From Robiginitalea marina (GTDB lineage Bacteria; Bacteroidota; Bacteroidia; Flavobacteriales; Flavobacteriaceae): a stretch of 64,000 nucleotides of DNA. The stretch covers positions 1 through 64,000 of the forward strand of contig NZ_JAMXIB010000012.1 in assembly GCF_024006985.1 (NCBI RefSeq). The letters are read 5' to 3'. A model generated the notes under the pieces. That model was not told where the DNA came from. It saw only the letters and a program-made list of their open reading frames with translations, and ran no database searches. The position numbers and the translations under genes were made by a program. Each line of letters begins with the position of its first letter. Within the stretch, counting starts at the first letter, position 1. Below, piece by piece: positions 33,875 to 41,518 of the stretch.

Positions 33875-34789
33875 CTAAGGTTTTTGGTCGCGCAGTTTTT
33901 CCACCGCTTTAATTTGGTCTGCAAAGAAACTACTTTTTTCCGGATATTTCAAAATCAAAATCCGGTAGGCCTGTATGGCTTTCTTGTATTTGCCCTGCTC
34001 CAGGTATACCCGCGCAAGGGTCTCTGTCATCAGTTCTTTTTTGTCGAGCTTCAGGGACTCCCTGATGTCGACGTCGGAAGGCGTCCGCTCCCCGGGGGTG
34101 ATCTTTGGGTTTCGGGCGATAAAACGATCGATCAGTTCGAATTTCTTTTGCCGTTCACCCGTATCGACAGCATCCGCGGTGCCTTCGGATGCTTCCCCGG
34201 CAGGGTTCTGCCGTCCGGCAGGGGTTTTCAGGCTGGCCAGTTGCAACCATTCTGAAAACGAGTGTTTTTCGTCCCGGGTAAAGGGCAGGGGGCTTCCCAT
34301 TTTAAGGGAATCCCTGGCTTCCTGCCGGGCTGCTTCCACGGATTTGTCCACTTCCGGGTCGCGGGAGCGGAAGAGTTTCGGGTCCAGGATTTTTTCGGCT
34401 TCCCTGGCCGACCGGGGCAGGGGGCTGTCTTCTTCATCCCCGACCATCCCCGGGTGGGTTTCCGGGTTGGGCTCCACTTCTTCCCAAATGAGGTCCTGTT
34501 CCTTCAGGGGCGCTTTGCCGGAAATGGAGTCGGCAATCCGGTTCTGGGGGAATTCTTCCGAAGTAATCAGGTCGAACAGGACTTCCCGGTCGGCGCAGCC
34601 GGCGGCGGTGACCTTCAGGGCATCGTTGTACTTATAGCTGTTCAGGTGTTTGAGGCCCAGCAGGTGCAGGGCCCTTGCCGGCTGGAAATACGGATAGGCG
34701 CGAAGGAGTTCCTCCAGTTGGTGGATTTGTGCCGGGGTCCGTACCTGGTCGGGATGCTGCAACAGATTTGTGAATTCCGAGACCTTCAT
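33875..34789 (-). CDS. Cytoplasmic protein with TPR-like C-terminus, unknown function
   Basis: A 304-residue protein (start ATG 34789, MKVSEFTNLLQHPD, 4 bp after the lptE stop; an upstream in-frame extension is out-of-frame lptE coding sequence). The N-terminal part (about 1-70) is helical, with TPR-like LLRAYPYFQPARALHLLGLKHL. The middle (about 90-230) is charged and probably disordered, and the C-terminus has a clear TPR helix pair, LARVYLEQGKYKKAIQAYRIL (about 260-280). No signal peptide is visible. The gene is fixed between lptE and secG, which hints at an envelope-assembly or secretion-linked scaffold; no function is recognised. Confidence 0.75.
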   Translation of the reverse strand: MKVSEFTNLLQHPDQVRTPAQIHQLEELLRAYPYFQPARALHLLGLKHLNSYKYNDALKVTAAGCADREVLFDLITSEEFPQNRIADSISGKAPLKEQDLIWEEVEPNPETHPGMVGDEEDSPLPRSAREAEKILDPKLFRSRDPEVDKSVEAARQEARDSLKMGSPLPFTRDEKHSFSEWLQLASLKTPAGRQNPAGEASEGTADAVDTGERQKKFELIDRFIARNPKITPGERTPSDVDIRESLKLDKKELMTETLARVYLEQGKYKKAIQAYRILILKYPEKSSFFADQIKAVEKLRDQKP

Positions 34790-34793
34790 GGGG

Positions 34794-35321
34794 CTACCAG
34801 TCTGCCAGTGAGCGGTTAAAGATTTCCTGCGTGATCCGGTCGAAGATTTCCAGGTGCGCCTCGTCCCGTACCGATGCGAGCTGCGATGTGGCCGGGTAGT
34901 CATAGAAGAAGGAGAACCGCTGCTCGAAGTTGACATCCTCCTTGGTATTGTTATAGAATCGCACGTTTACGCCTATGGTGAGGCGGTTCTGGGCGGCCCG
35001 CTGCTCCGCCGTGGCCGTCATGGGGGAGATGCGGTATTCCACGATTTCCCCCTCGTAGACCAGGTCCCCCCCGGAACTGACCAGGTCGAGGCTGGTTTGG
35101 TTCAAAATCACATCCTGCAGCGCGAGGGTAAAGTCGCGGTCGAGGGCCGGGTCAAAAACCGACCCCGGGCTCTGGGTGGCGTAGTTCTGGAAGTAGTTCA
35201 CCTGGAAGGTCTGGGCCGAGCCCACGTCGCCCCCCGTGAAATTATAGACCCCGCAGCTGTGCAGTAGCCCCGCCAGCAGCAGGCCCAGCCAAAGGGTCGG
35301 TTTTCCTGTGAGTTTTTCCAT
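34794..35321 (-). CDS. lptE: LptE family LPS-assembly lipoprotein
   Basis: A 175-residue outer-membrane lipoprotein that plugs the LptD barrel and delivers lipopolysaccharide to the surface. The signal peptide with lipobox LLHSCG (Cys near residue 17) is followed by GVYNFTGG and then VNYFQNYA, the typical Bacteroidota LptE start. Further on, DLVYEGEIVEYRISPM and RLTIGVNVRFYN match the family's beta strands. ATG 35321 (MEKLTGK) is chosen; 35327 (MAMEKL) is also possible and lies closer to the preceding gene. It is embedded between the sigma-54 activator and the TPR-like gene. Confidence 0.87.
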   Translation of the reverse strand: MEKLTGKPTLWLGLLLAGLLHSCGVYNFTGGDVGSAQTFQVNYFQNYATQSPGSVFDPALDRDFTLALQDVILNQTSLDLVSSGGDLVYEGEIVEYRISPMTATAEQRAAQNRLTIGVNVRFYNNTKEDVNFEQRFSFFYDYPATSQLASVRDEAHLEIFDRITQEIFNRSLADW

Positions 35322-35331
35322 CGCCATAGGG

Positions 35332-36606
35332 CTAAAGGTCGTATTGTTTGATCTTCCGGTACAGGGTGCGTTCCGAAATCCCGAGTTCCGAGGCCGCTGC
35401 CTTGCGTTTGCCCCGGTTGCGTTCAAGGGCTTTTTTGATCAGTTCGATCTCCTTGTCCTGTAAAGATAGGGTTTCTTCTTCCTGGATTTCCTCGGCGAAA
35501 TGGTATTTGTCTTCCGCCGGGCCGGGCGAGGGGTGCTTCGCGTACTCCTGTTCGGCCCTCAGGGCGGGGAGCACGGCAATGGCAGCTTCTTCCTCCTCCA
35601 CCACCTCGTCGGCATCGCCATAGATTTTGCGGATGAGCTGCTTGTTTTCATCCTGTACCTTCTGGGCATTGTCGTGCTTGAGCAATTCCAGGGTGAGTTT
35701 TTTAAGGTCGTTCAGGTCTGCCTTCATGTCGAAAAGCACCTTGTAGAGGATCTCCCGTTCATTGCTGAAATCCCCTTCGCGCCGTTGTTGGGCCACCACG
35801 GCAGGCAGGTTGGCCGCTCCTGCGTCTGCCGGCAGGTACGACCGCAGGACCCGGGCCGTGATGTTCCGGTCCTTTTCCAGGACTGAGATCTGCTCGGCCA
35901 CATTGCGAAGCTGCCGGATGTTCCCGGGCCAGCGGTAGTGTTGCAACAGGGCCATGGCCTCCTCATCGAGGCGGATGGTCGGCATCTTGTATTTCCGCCC
36001 GAAGTCGGAGGCGAATTTGCGGAACAACAGGTTGATGTCTTCCTCCCGTTCCCGGAGGGCCGGTAAATGGATTTCCACGGTGCTCAGGCGGTAGTAGAGG
36101 TCTTCCCGGAATTTTTCCTTCCGGATGGCTTCGAGCATATTGATGTTGGTCGCGGCCACGATGCGCACATCGGTTTTCTGCACCTGGGAAGACCCCACCT
36201 TTAGGAATTCCCCGTTTTCAAGGACGCGCAACAGCCGCACCTGGGTGGTAAGGGGGAGTTCGCCCACCTCGTCCAGAAAGATGGTGCCCCCGTCGGCCTC
36301 CTCGAAATACCCGCTTCGGGTCTGTGTGGCTCCTGTAAACGAACCTTTTTCATGCCCGAAAAGTTCGCTGTCGATGGTGCCCTCGGGGATGGCCCCGCAG
36401 TTCACGGCGATATACTTATTGTGCTTGCGGTGCGAAAGGGAATGGATGATCTTGGGGATGGATTCCTTCCCAACCCCGCTTTCCCCGGTCACCAGCACGG
36501 AGATGTCGGTGGCAGCCACCTGTATGGCCTTTTCCAGGGCCCGGTTTAGTTTCACATCGTTCCCGATGATCTCAAAGCGCTGCTTGATGGATTGCAGGTT
36601 TTCCAT
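35332..36606 (-). CDS. Sigma-54-dependent transcriptional activator without receiver domain
   Basis: A 424-residue enhancer-binding protein. The AAA+ domain starts almost at the N-terminus: Walker A GESGVGKES at 41-49, GSFTGA at 88-93 (the usual motif is GAFTGA, which contacts sigma-54) and Walker B GTIFLDEVGEL at 107-117. A long, charged insert of about 130 residues separates the AAA+ part from a Fis-type helix-turn-helix (about 380-424, ALERNRGKRKAAASELGISE). There is no response-regulator or sensor domain, so activity may be set by expression level, a partner or the insert. It sits between miaB and lptE in an otherwise housekeeping operon. Confidence 0.92.
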   Translation of the reverse strand: MENLQSIKQRFEIIGNDVKLNRALEKAIQVAATDISVLVTGESGVGKESIPKIIHSLSHRKHNKYIAVNCGAIPEGTIDSELFGHEKGSFTGATQTRSGYFEEADGGTIFLDEVGELPLTTQVRLLRVLENGEFLKVGSSQVQKTDVRIVAATNINMLEAIRKEKFREDLYYRLSTVEIHLPALREREEDINLLFRKFASDFGRKYKMPTIRLDEEAMALLQHYRWPGNIRQLRNVAEQISVLEKDRNITARVLRSYLPADAGAANLPAVVAQQRREGDFSNEREILYKVLFDMKADLNDLKKLTLELLKHDNAQKVQDENKQLIRKIYGDADEVVEEEEAAIAVLPALRAEQEYAKHPSPGPAEDKYHFAEEIQEEETLSLQDKEIELIKKALERNRGKRKAAASELGISERTLYRKIKQYDL

Positions 36607-36609
36607 GGA

Positions 36610-38055
36610 TTACTGGTTTTCGGAATACCCCATTGCCTTCCCGAGGAGGGTAGCGGAAGTACACCCTTCGATACGGACCATTACGAAATCGCCGATGCGG
36701 TAGTGTTCCTTCGGGAATACCACCACGGTGTTCTGGGTATTGCGCCCCATCCAATGGGCATCGGACTTTCGCGAATCCCCCTCGATGAGTACTTCCTCCA
36801 CCTGGCCGAGGTGCTGCTCATTGCGGTATCGGCTGTGCTGTTGCTGCAGGTCTATGATTTCCCGCAGCCGCCGTTTTTTTACTGCTTCGGGAACATCGTC
36901 TGCGAGTTTCCTGGCCGCCAGGGTGCCCGGCCGTTCCGAATAGGCGAACATAAACCCGAAGTCGTATTTGACATACTCCATCAGCGAAAGGGTTTGCTGG
37001 TGGTCTTCCTCGGTTTCCCCGGGGAAGCCCGCGATCATGTCCTGGCTGATGCCGCAGTCGGGGATGCGCTTGCGGATGCCATCGATCAGGGCAAAATATT
37101 CCTCCCGGGTATGCAGGCGGTTCATGGCCTGCAGGATGCGGTCGCTCCCGCTTTGCACCGGCAGGTGGATGTAGTTGCAGATATTGGGGTGCATGGCCAT
37201 CGTGTCGATCACCTCCATGGTCATGTCCTGGGGGTTGGAGGTGGAAAAGCGGATCCGCATCCGGGGTTGGGCTCGGGCCACCCGGTCGAGCAGCCCTGCA
37301 AAATTGACCGCAGTGGCCTGTTGCATGGGGCTGGCCTTTTCGAAGTCCTTCTTCAGCCCGCCCCCGTACCAGAGGTAGCTGTCTACATTCTGTCCCAGCA
37401 GGGTTACCTCCCGGTATCCCCGGTTCCACAGGTCAGCCACTTCGTCCAGGATGGATTGCGGGTCCCTGCTGCGTTCGCGGCCCCGGGTAAAGGGCACCAC
37501 GCAGAAGGTACACATATTGTCGCAGCCCCGGGTTATGGACACAAAGGCGGTAACCCCGTTGGTGCCCAGGCGCACAGGGGAAACATCGCCATAGGTTTCC
37601 TCCCTGGAGAGCAGCACGTTAACGGCCTGCCGGCCCCCGTCCACCTCCCGGACCAGGTTGGGAAGGTCCTTGTAGGCGTCGGGCCCCACCACCATATCGA
37701 CGATTTTTTCCTCCTCCAGGAGTTTGCTTTTGAGGCGCTCGGCCATACAACCGAGCACCCCGACCCTGAGGTTTGGGTTGGTTTTCTTTACCGCATTGAA
37801 CAATTCAAGGCGCTTGCGCACCGTGAGTTCAGCCTTTTCCCGGATCGAACAGGTGTTTACCAGGATCAGGTCGGCTTCCTCCATCCGCTGGGTAGTGCCA
37901 AAGCCTTCCTCGCTGAGGATGGAAGCCACGATTTCGCTGTCCGAGAAATTCATCTGACAGCCATAGCTTTCGATGTAAAGCTTTCGGCTATGCCCGGGCC
38001 CGGTGGCCTGGCTCAGGGGTGTGCCCTGCAGTTCTTCCTTTATGATCTTCTCCAT
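36610..38055 (-). CDS. miaB: tRNA-2-methylthio-N6-dimethylallyladenosine synthase MiaB
   Basis: A radical-SAM methylthiotransferase that modifies i6A37 in tRNAs reading UNN codons, such as tRNA-Phe. The 481-residue protein has the N-terminal UPF0004 domain ([20 protein letters not shown] with the first cluster cysteine), the radical-SAM CDNMCTFC motif near residues 185-192, and a C-terminal TRAM domain (about 405-475). The promoter at 38091-38120 is one of the best consensus matches in the window. It heads the miaB / sigma-54 activator / lptE / TPR / secG operon; the next gene starts 3 bp after its stop codon. Confidence 0.97.
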   Translation of the reverse strand: MEKIIKEELQGTPLSQATGPGHSRKLYIESYGCQMNFSDSEIVASILSEEGFGTTQRMEEADLILVNTCSIREKAELTVRKRLELFNAVKKTNPNLRVGVLGCMAERLKSKLLEEEKIVDMVVGPDAYKDLPNLVREVDGGRQAVNVLLSREETYGDVSPVRLGTNGVTAFVSITRGCDNMCTFCVVPFTRGRERSRDPQSILDEVADLWNRGYREVTLLGQNVDSYLWYGGGLKKDFEKASPMQQATAVNFAGLLDRVARAQPRMRIRFSTSNPQDMTMEVIDTMAMHPNICNYIHLPVQSGSDRILQAMNRLHTREEYFALIDGIRKRIPDCGISQDMIAGFPGETEEDHQQTLSLMEYVKYDFGFMFAYSERPGTLAARKLADDVPEAVKKRRLREIIDLQQQHSRYRNEQHLGQVEEVLIEGDSRKSDAHWMGRNTQNTVVVFPKEHYRIGDFVMVRIEGCTSATLLGKAMGYSENQ

Positions 38056-38090
38056 AGTTCAGGCCTTTTCCCAATAATCGGGAAGGGCTG

Positions 38091-38120
38091 CAAAGATAGG
38101 TTTTTATGCCATTATGACAA
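38091..38120 (-). promoter_or_regulatory. Flavobacterial promoter of the miaB operon
   Basis: On the minus strand TTG (38120-38118), 19 bases and TATCTTTG (38098-38091) match the Bacteroidota housekeeping consensus TTG-N19-TAnnTTTG exactly. Transcription would start near 38084, about 30 nt before the miaB ATG. Confidence 0.75.
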
Positions 38121-38197
38121 TTTGACAGACGCGAAAATTTAGGGGGAAGGACCCTGTGGCCCCTCCCCCCAATGACTTCCCCTCTCAGGGATGCCGG

Positions 38198-41100
38198 TTA
38201 GTCCCAGGTCAGCAGGGGGATCCCTCCACCCTGTACCATCTGGTTGATCGGCCCCAACTGTTCCTCCACCACTCCGTCCAGGGCCTTTAATTCCGTTTGG
38301 AGTTCTGCCCGTACCTGCTGGAAGAAGTCCAGGGACTGGTCTGTGGGCGGGTAGTCGCCCCGCTGGGAGTCCGCCAACAGGAAGGCCAGGCGGTTGTTGA
38401 TGCGGATCCCGTAATTGAGGGGGTCCTGCCGGCTTTGGTTTTTGGTCATGTGGATGTTGTTCTCGATTTCATCCAGGCGGGTTTCAAAGCGCTGGATGCG
38501 CTCAAGGAGGCCCGCGTTGGCGGCGGCTTTTTCCTTCAGGTAACCCAGGTCTTTCCTGAGTTTCCGGATTTTTACAATCGCCCCATTGGCCTTGCTGACC
38601 TCATCGCGCACGGCGATCAGGAAATCGAACTGTTTCTGGTAGTCTTCTGCCGTGTTCGGCAGGCGGGGGTCTTTCAAAACGTTGAATTCCTTTTCCTGCA
38701 CCTGCCCGTTGACCGAAAGCCGGACCCGGTAAGTACCCGGGACGGCCTTGGGCCCCACGTTGGGGGAGGCGTAAAGGACCATGCCCTCAAATCCCTGGAA
38801 GCCGGGGTATCGGAGGTTCCACACAAAGCGGTTGCCCCCGGCGCGAACCTTAAGGGTTTTTTCGGAGGCCGGGTTGTTTTTGTCTTCCCGGGCTTTGTTG
38901 GAAAACCGCTGTATGGAACGGCCCTTCCCATCGAGGATTTCAAGGCTCACCGTATCGGATTCGGCCAGGGAAGCCAGGTAAAAGTGGACAATGGCCCCAT
39001 CGGGGTGGTTTTCCCCTTCCCGTTTTAAATCGGGGCCGCCCCAGCCGTCCCGGGGCAAGCGGTAGGCGTCATCGGGCTTGTAGAGGAAAAAGGGGCTGTC
39101 GGCCACCTCCTTCGATAACTGGTGGAGGGGGGTCAGGTCGTCAATCATCCAGAACGACCGTCCATGGGTAGCTGCGATCAGGTCGTTGTCGCGCACATGG
39201 AGGTCGCGGATGGAGGTCACCGGCAGGTTCAACTGGAAAGGGACCCAGTGCTTCCCATCGTCAAAAGAGACGTACATACCCCATTCGGTGCCGGCATAGA
39301 GGAGCCCTTCGCGCACCTTGTCGGAGCGGATAGCACGGGTGTAATGGTTCGGCCTGATCCCTTCAGTGATCAGGGACCAGGATTTTCCGTAGTCTTCCGT
39401 TTTGTAGAGGTACGGCCGGTAATCACCGAACTTGTAGGAAGTCGCCGCCACATAGGCCGTCCCCTTCCGGAAGGGGCTGGGGTCTATGCAATTGATCATG
39501 TTGAGTTTTGGCGACATCCCGGCCGGGGGGGTTACGTTTTCCCAGTTTTTGCCATTGTCGCGGGTAATGTGGAGCAGCCCGTCATCGCTGCCTACCCAGA
39601 TGACCCCCTCTTCCAGGGGCGATTCGGCAATGGCAAAGAGGTTGGAATAAAATTCGGCCCCGGTATTGTCCTGGGTGATGGGCCCTCCCGAGGAACGGAT
39701 GGTCTCCGGCAGGCCCCGGGTCAGGTCAGGGGAGATCACCTCCCACGACTGTCCTTCGTTTTCCGTGGCGTGTAAATAATTGGATCCCGCATAGAGCCGT
39801 CCCGGGTGGTGGAGGCTGAAGGCGATCGGGAAATTCCAGTTGAAGCGGTACTTCATGACTTCCACCCCGGAGCCTGCCGGGTTGTCGGGCCAGACATTCA
39901 CCGACCGGGTTTGGTCCTTGGAATGGTCTACCCGCATCATGTAGCCCTTATAGGTACCCCCGTAAACGATCTCCGGGTTCTTCGGGTCGGGGGCCAGGTG
40001 GGCGCTTTCCCCCCCGGCGGTTTCCTCCCAGTGCCGCTCGCCTATGGCATTGCCTGCGGAGCGGTGGAGGATCCGCACCGTGGAATTGTCCTGCTGGGCC
40101 CCGTAGATCCGGTACGGGAAATGGGTATCGGTGGTCACCCGGTAAAACTGGGCCGTGGGCTGGTTGTGGTAGGTGGTCCAGTTGTTGCCCCCGTCATTGG
40201 AGACCTGGGCGCCCCCGTCGTCAGCGATGACCATCCTGCGGTTGTCGAGCGGGTCGATCCATAGGTCGTGGTGGTCCCCATGGGGGGCGTCCTTCAGGGT
40301 GAAGGTTTTCCCGCCATCGGTGGAAACCCCGTAGCTCACATTCATTACATAAACCTTGTCTTCGTTCTGGGTATCGGCATATATCCGGCTGTAATACCAG
40401 GCCCGCTGGCGCAGGGCCCGGTCCTGGTTGATCCGCTGCCAGGTGCCCCCGCCATCCTCGGAACGGTACACCCCGCCCTCTTCAGCTTCGATGATGGCCC
40501 AGATCCGGTTGGAATTTTTAGGGGAAACCGCAATCCCCACAATACCCCAGGGAAACCCGGGCAGCCCCGGGCGCTCCGAGATATCGGTCCAGGTGTCCCC
40601 CCCGTCCGTGCTCCGGAACATCCGGCTATCGGGGCCCCCGCTGTCCATGCGGTAGCCGTTTCGGGACATTTCCCAGGTGGCCGCGTAAAGGATACGCGGG
40701 TTGTTCGGGTCCAGGATCAGGTCCCCGGCCCCGGCCTTGTCACTTACATAAAGGATGCGTTCCCAGGTCTCGCCCCCGTCGGTGGAGCGGTAGACCCCCC
40801 GGGTTTCATTTGGGATCCACAGGTTGCCGATGGCCGCTACATAAACGATGTCGGGGTTCTGTGGGTGTATCCGGATCCGGGCGATGTGCTCCGAGCCTTC
40901 CAGCCCGATGAATTTCCATGATTTTCCGGCATCGGTGCTTTTCCACAGGCCGTTTCCGGAAGAGACATTTCCCCTCAGGGTTTGCTCCCCTTCCCCGACG
41001 TAGAGTACGTTCGGGTCCGATTCGGAAACCGCCACGGCCCCTATGGAACCGCCAAAGTACCCGTCGGAAATGCATTCCCAGGTATTGCCCGCGTCACCGG

Positions 41101-41335
41101 ATTTCCAGACCCCGCCGCCTGCGGTGCCCATGTAGTACAGGTTGGGGTTGCCGACCACCCCGGTTACGGTGCCCGCCCGGCCTCCCCTGAAGGGGCCGAC
41201 CAGCCGCCATTGGATGGAATTGTAAAGGGTTTCGGGGAAAACAGGGGCTTGCTGTGTTTTTTTGCGCTGTGCCAGTGCAGGAAGGCCAAGGGCCAGGCAA
41301 AGGGTCAGGATCAGGGCGCGAAGGAGGGTTTTCAT
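38198..41335 (-). CDS. Large secreted beta-propeller protein (VPS10/BNR sortilin-like repeats)
   Basis: A 1045-residue exported protein: signal peptide about 1-22 (LPALAQ), then a long series of Asp-box repeats of the form S-x-D-x-G-x-T-W (for example KSGDAGNTWE, KSTDAGKSWK, RSTDGGETWE, RSTDGGDTWT, RSEDGGGTWQ), indicating one or two large beta-propellers up to about residue 740. The C-terminal part (about 760-1045) has a beta-sandwich-like stretch and a helical end. Such proteins are often called glycosyl hydrolases in databases, but I see no sialidase catalytic set, so binding or scaffolding is as likely. No type IX C-terminal sorting domain is evident. Confidence 0.85.
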   Translation of the reverse strand: MKTLLRALILTLCLALGLPALAQRKKTQQAPVFPETLYNSIQWRLVGPFRGGRAGTVTGVVGNPNLYYMGTAGGGVWKSGDAGNTWECISDGYFGGSIGAVAVSESDPNVLYVGEGEQTLRGNVSSGNGLWKSTDAGKSWKFIGLEGSEHIARIRIHPQNPDIVYVAAIGNLWIPNETRGVYRSTDGGETWERILYVSDKAGAGDLILDPNNPRILYAATWEMSRNGYRMDSGGPDSRMFRSTDGGDTWTDISERPGLPGFPWGIVGIAVSPKNSNRIWAIIEAEEGGVYRSEDGGGTWQRINQDRALRQRAWYYSRIYADTQNEDKVYVMNVSYGVSTDGGKTFTLKDAPHGDHHDLWIDPLDNRRMVIADDGGAQVSNDGGNNWTTYHNQPTAQFYRVTTDTHFPYRIYGAQQDNSTVRILHRSAGNAIGERHWEETAGGESAHLAPDPKNPEIVYGGTYKGYMMRVDHSKDQTRSVNVWPDNPAGSGVEVMKYRFNWNFPIAFSLHHPGRLYAGSNYLHATENEGQSWEVISPDLTRGLPETIRSSGGPITQDNTGAEFYSNLFAIAESPLEEGVIWVGSDDGLLHITRDNGKNWENVTPPAGMSPKLNMINCIDPSPFRKGTAYVAATSYKFGDYRPYLYKTEDYGKSWSLITEGIRPNHYTRAIRSDKVREGLLYAGTEWGMYVSFDDGKHWVPFQLNLPVTSIRDLHVRDNDLIAATHGRSFWMIDDLTPLHQLSKEVADSPFFLYKPDDAYRLPRDGWGGPDLKREGENHPDGAIVHFYLASLAESDTVSLEILDGKGRSIQRFSNKAREDKNNPASEKTLKVRAGGNRFVWNLRYPGFQGFEGMVLYASPNVGPKAVPGTYRVRLSVNGQVQEKEFNVLKDPRLPNTAEDYQKQFDFLIAVRDEVSKANGAIVKIRKLRKDLGYLKEKAAANAGLLERIQRFETRLDEIENNIHMTKNQSRQDPLNYGIRINNRLAFLLADSQRGDYPPTDQSLDFFQQVRAELQTELKALDGVVEEQLGPINQMVQGGGIPLLTWD

Positions 41336-41470
41336 AGGGGGTTGGATTTTGTGCCCGTCAATTTACGCAATAATTTTTTCCCTCCGCACTTTTCCGGGGC
41401 CAGGGTCGCTGCCCCTGTCAGAAAGGTACTGAACAAGTCCTTTCTCCCCGGGGTTGCAGGGCAGGGTGAA

Positions 41471-41500
41471 TTGGCAAATCAGAAAATTGACCTACTTTTG
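41471..41500 (+). promoter_or_regulatory. Flavobacterial promoter of topA
   Basis: TTG (41471-41473), 19 bases and TACTTTTG (41493-41500) form a perfect TTG-N19-TAnnTTTG promoter. It lies 18 bases before the topA ATG, so the leader would be about 12 nt. This also rules out any longer upstream reading of topA. Confidence 0.75.
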
Positions 41501-41518
41501 TTAACCAAAAACCACCTG

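Noticed and set aside
36592-38142. Long open frame antisense to miaB, about 516 codons
   Set aside because: It mirrors miaB with no family motifs; long antisense frames are expected in GC-rich coding DNA with biased third positions. The sense gene has full family motifs and a promoter.
38198-41335. Calling the beta-propeller protein a sialidase or glycosyl hydrolase
   Set aside because: The Asp-box repeats only show a propeller fold; the arginine triad and Tyr/Glu pair of sialidases were not recognised.
40982-41518. Upstream in-frame extension of topA
   Set aside because: It runs antisense through the beta-propeller gene and across the topA promoter; the Toprim start at 41519 is universal.
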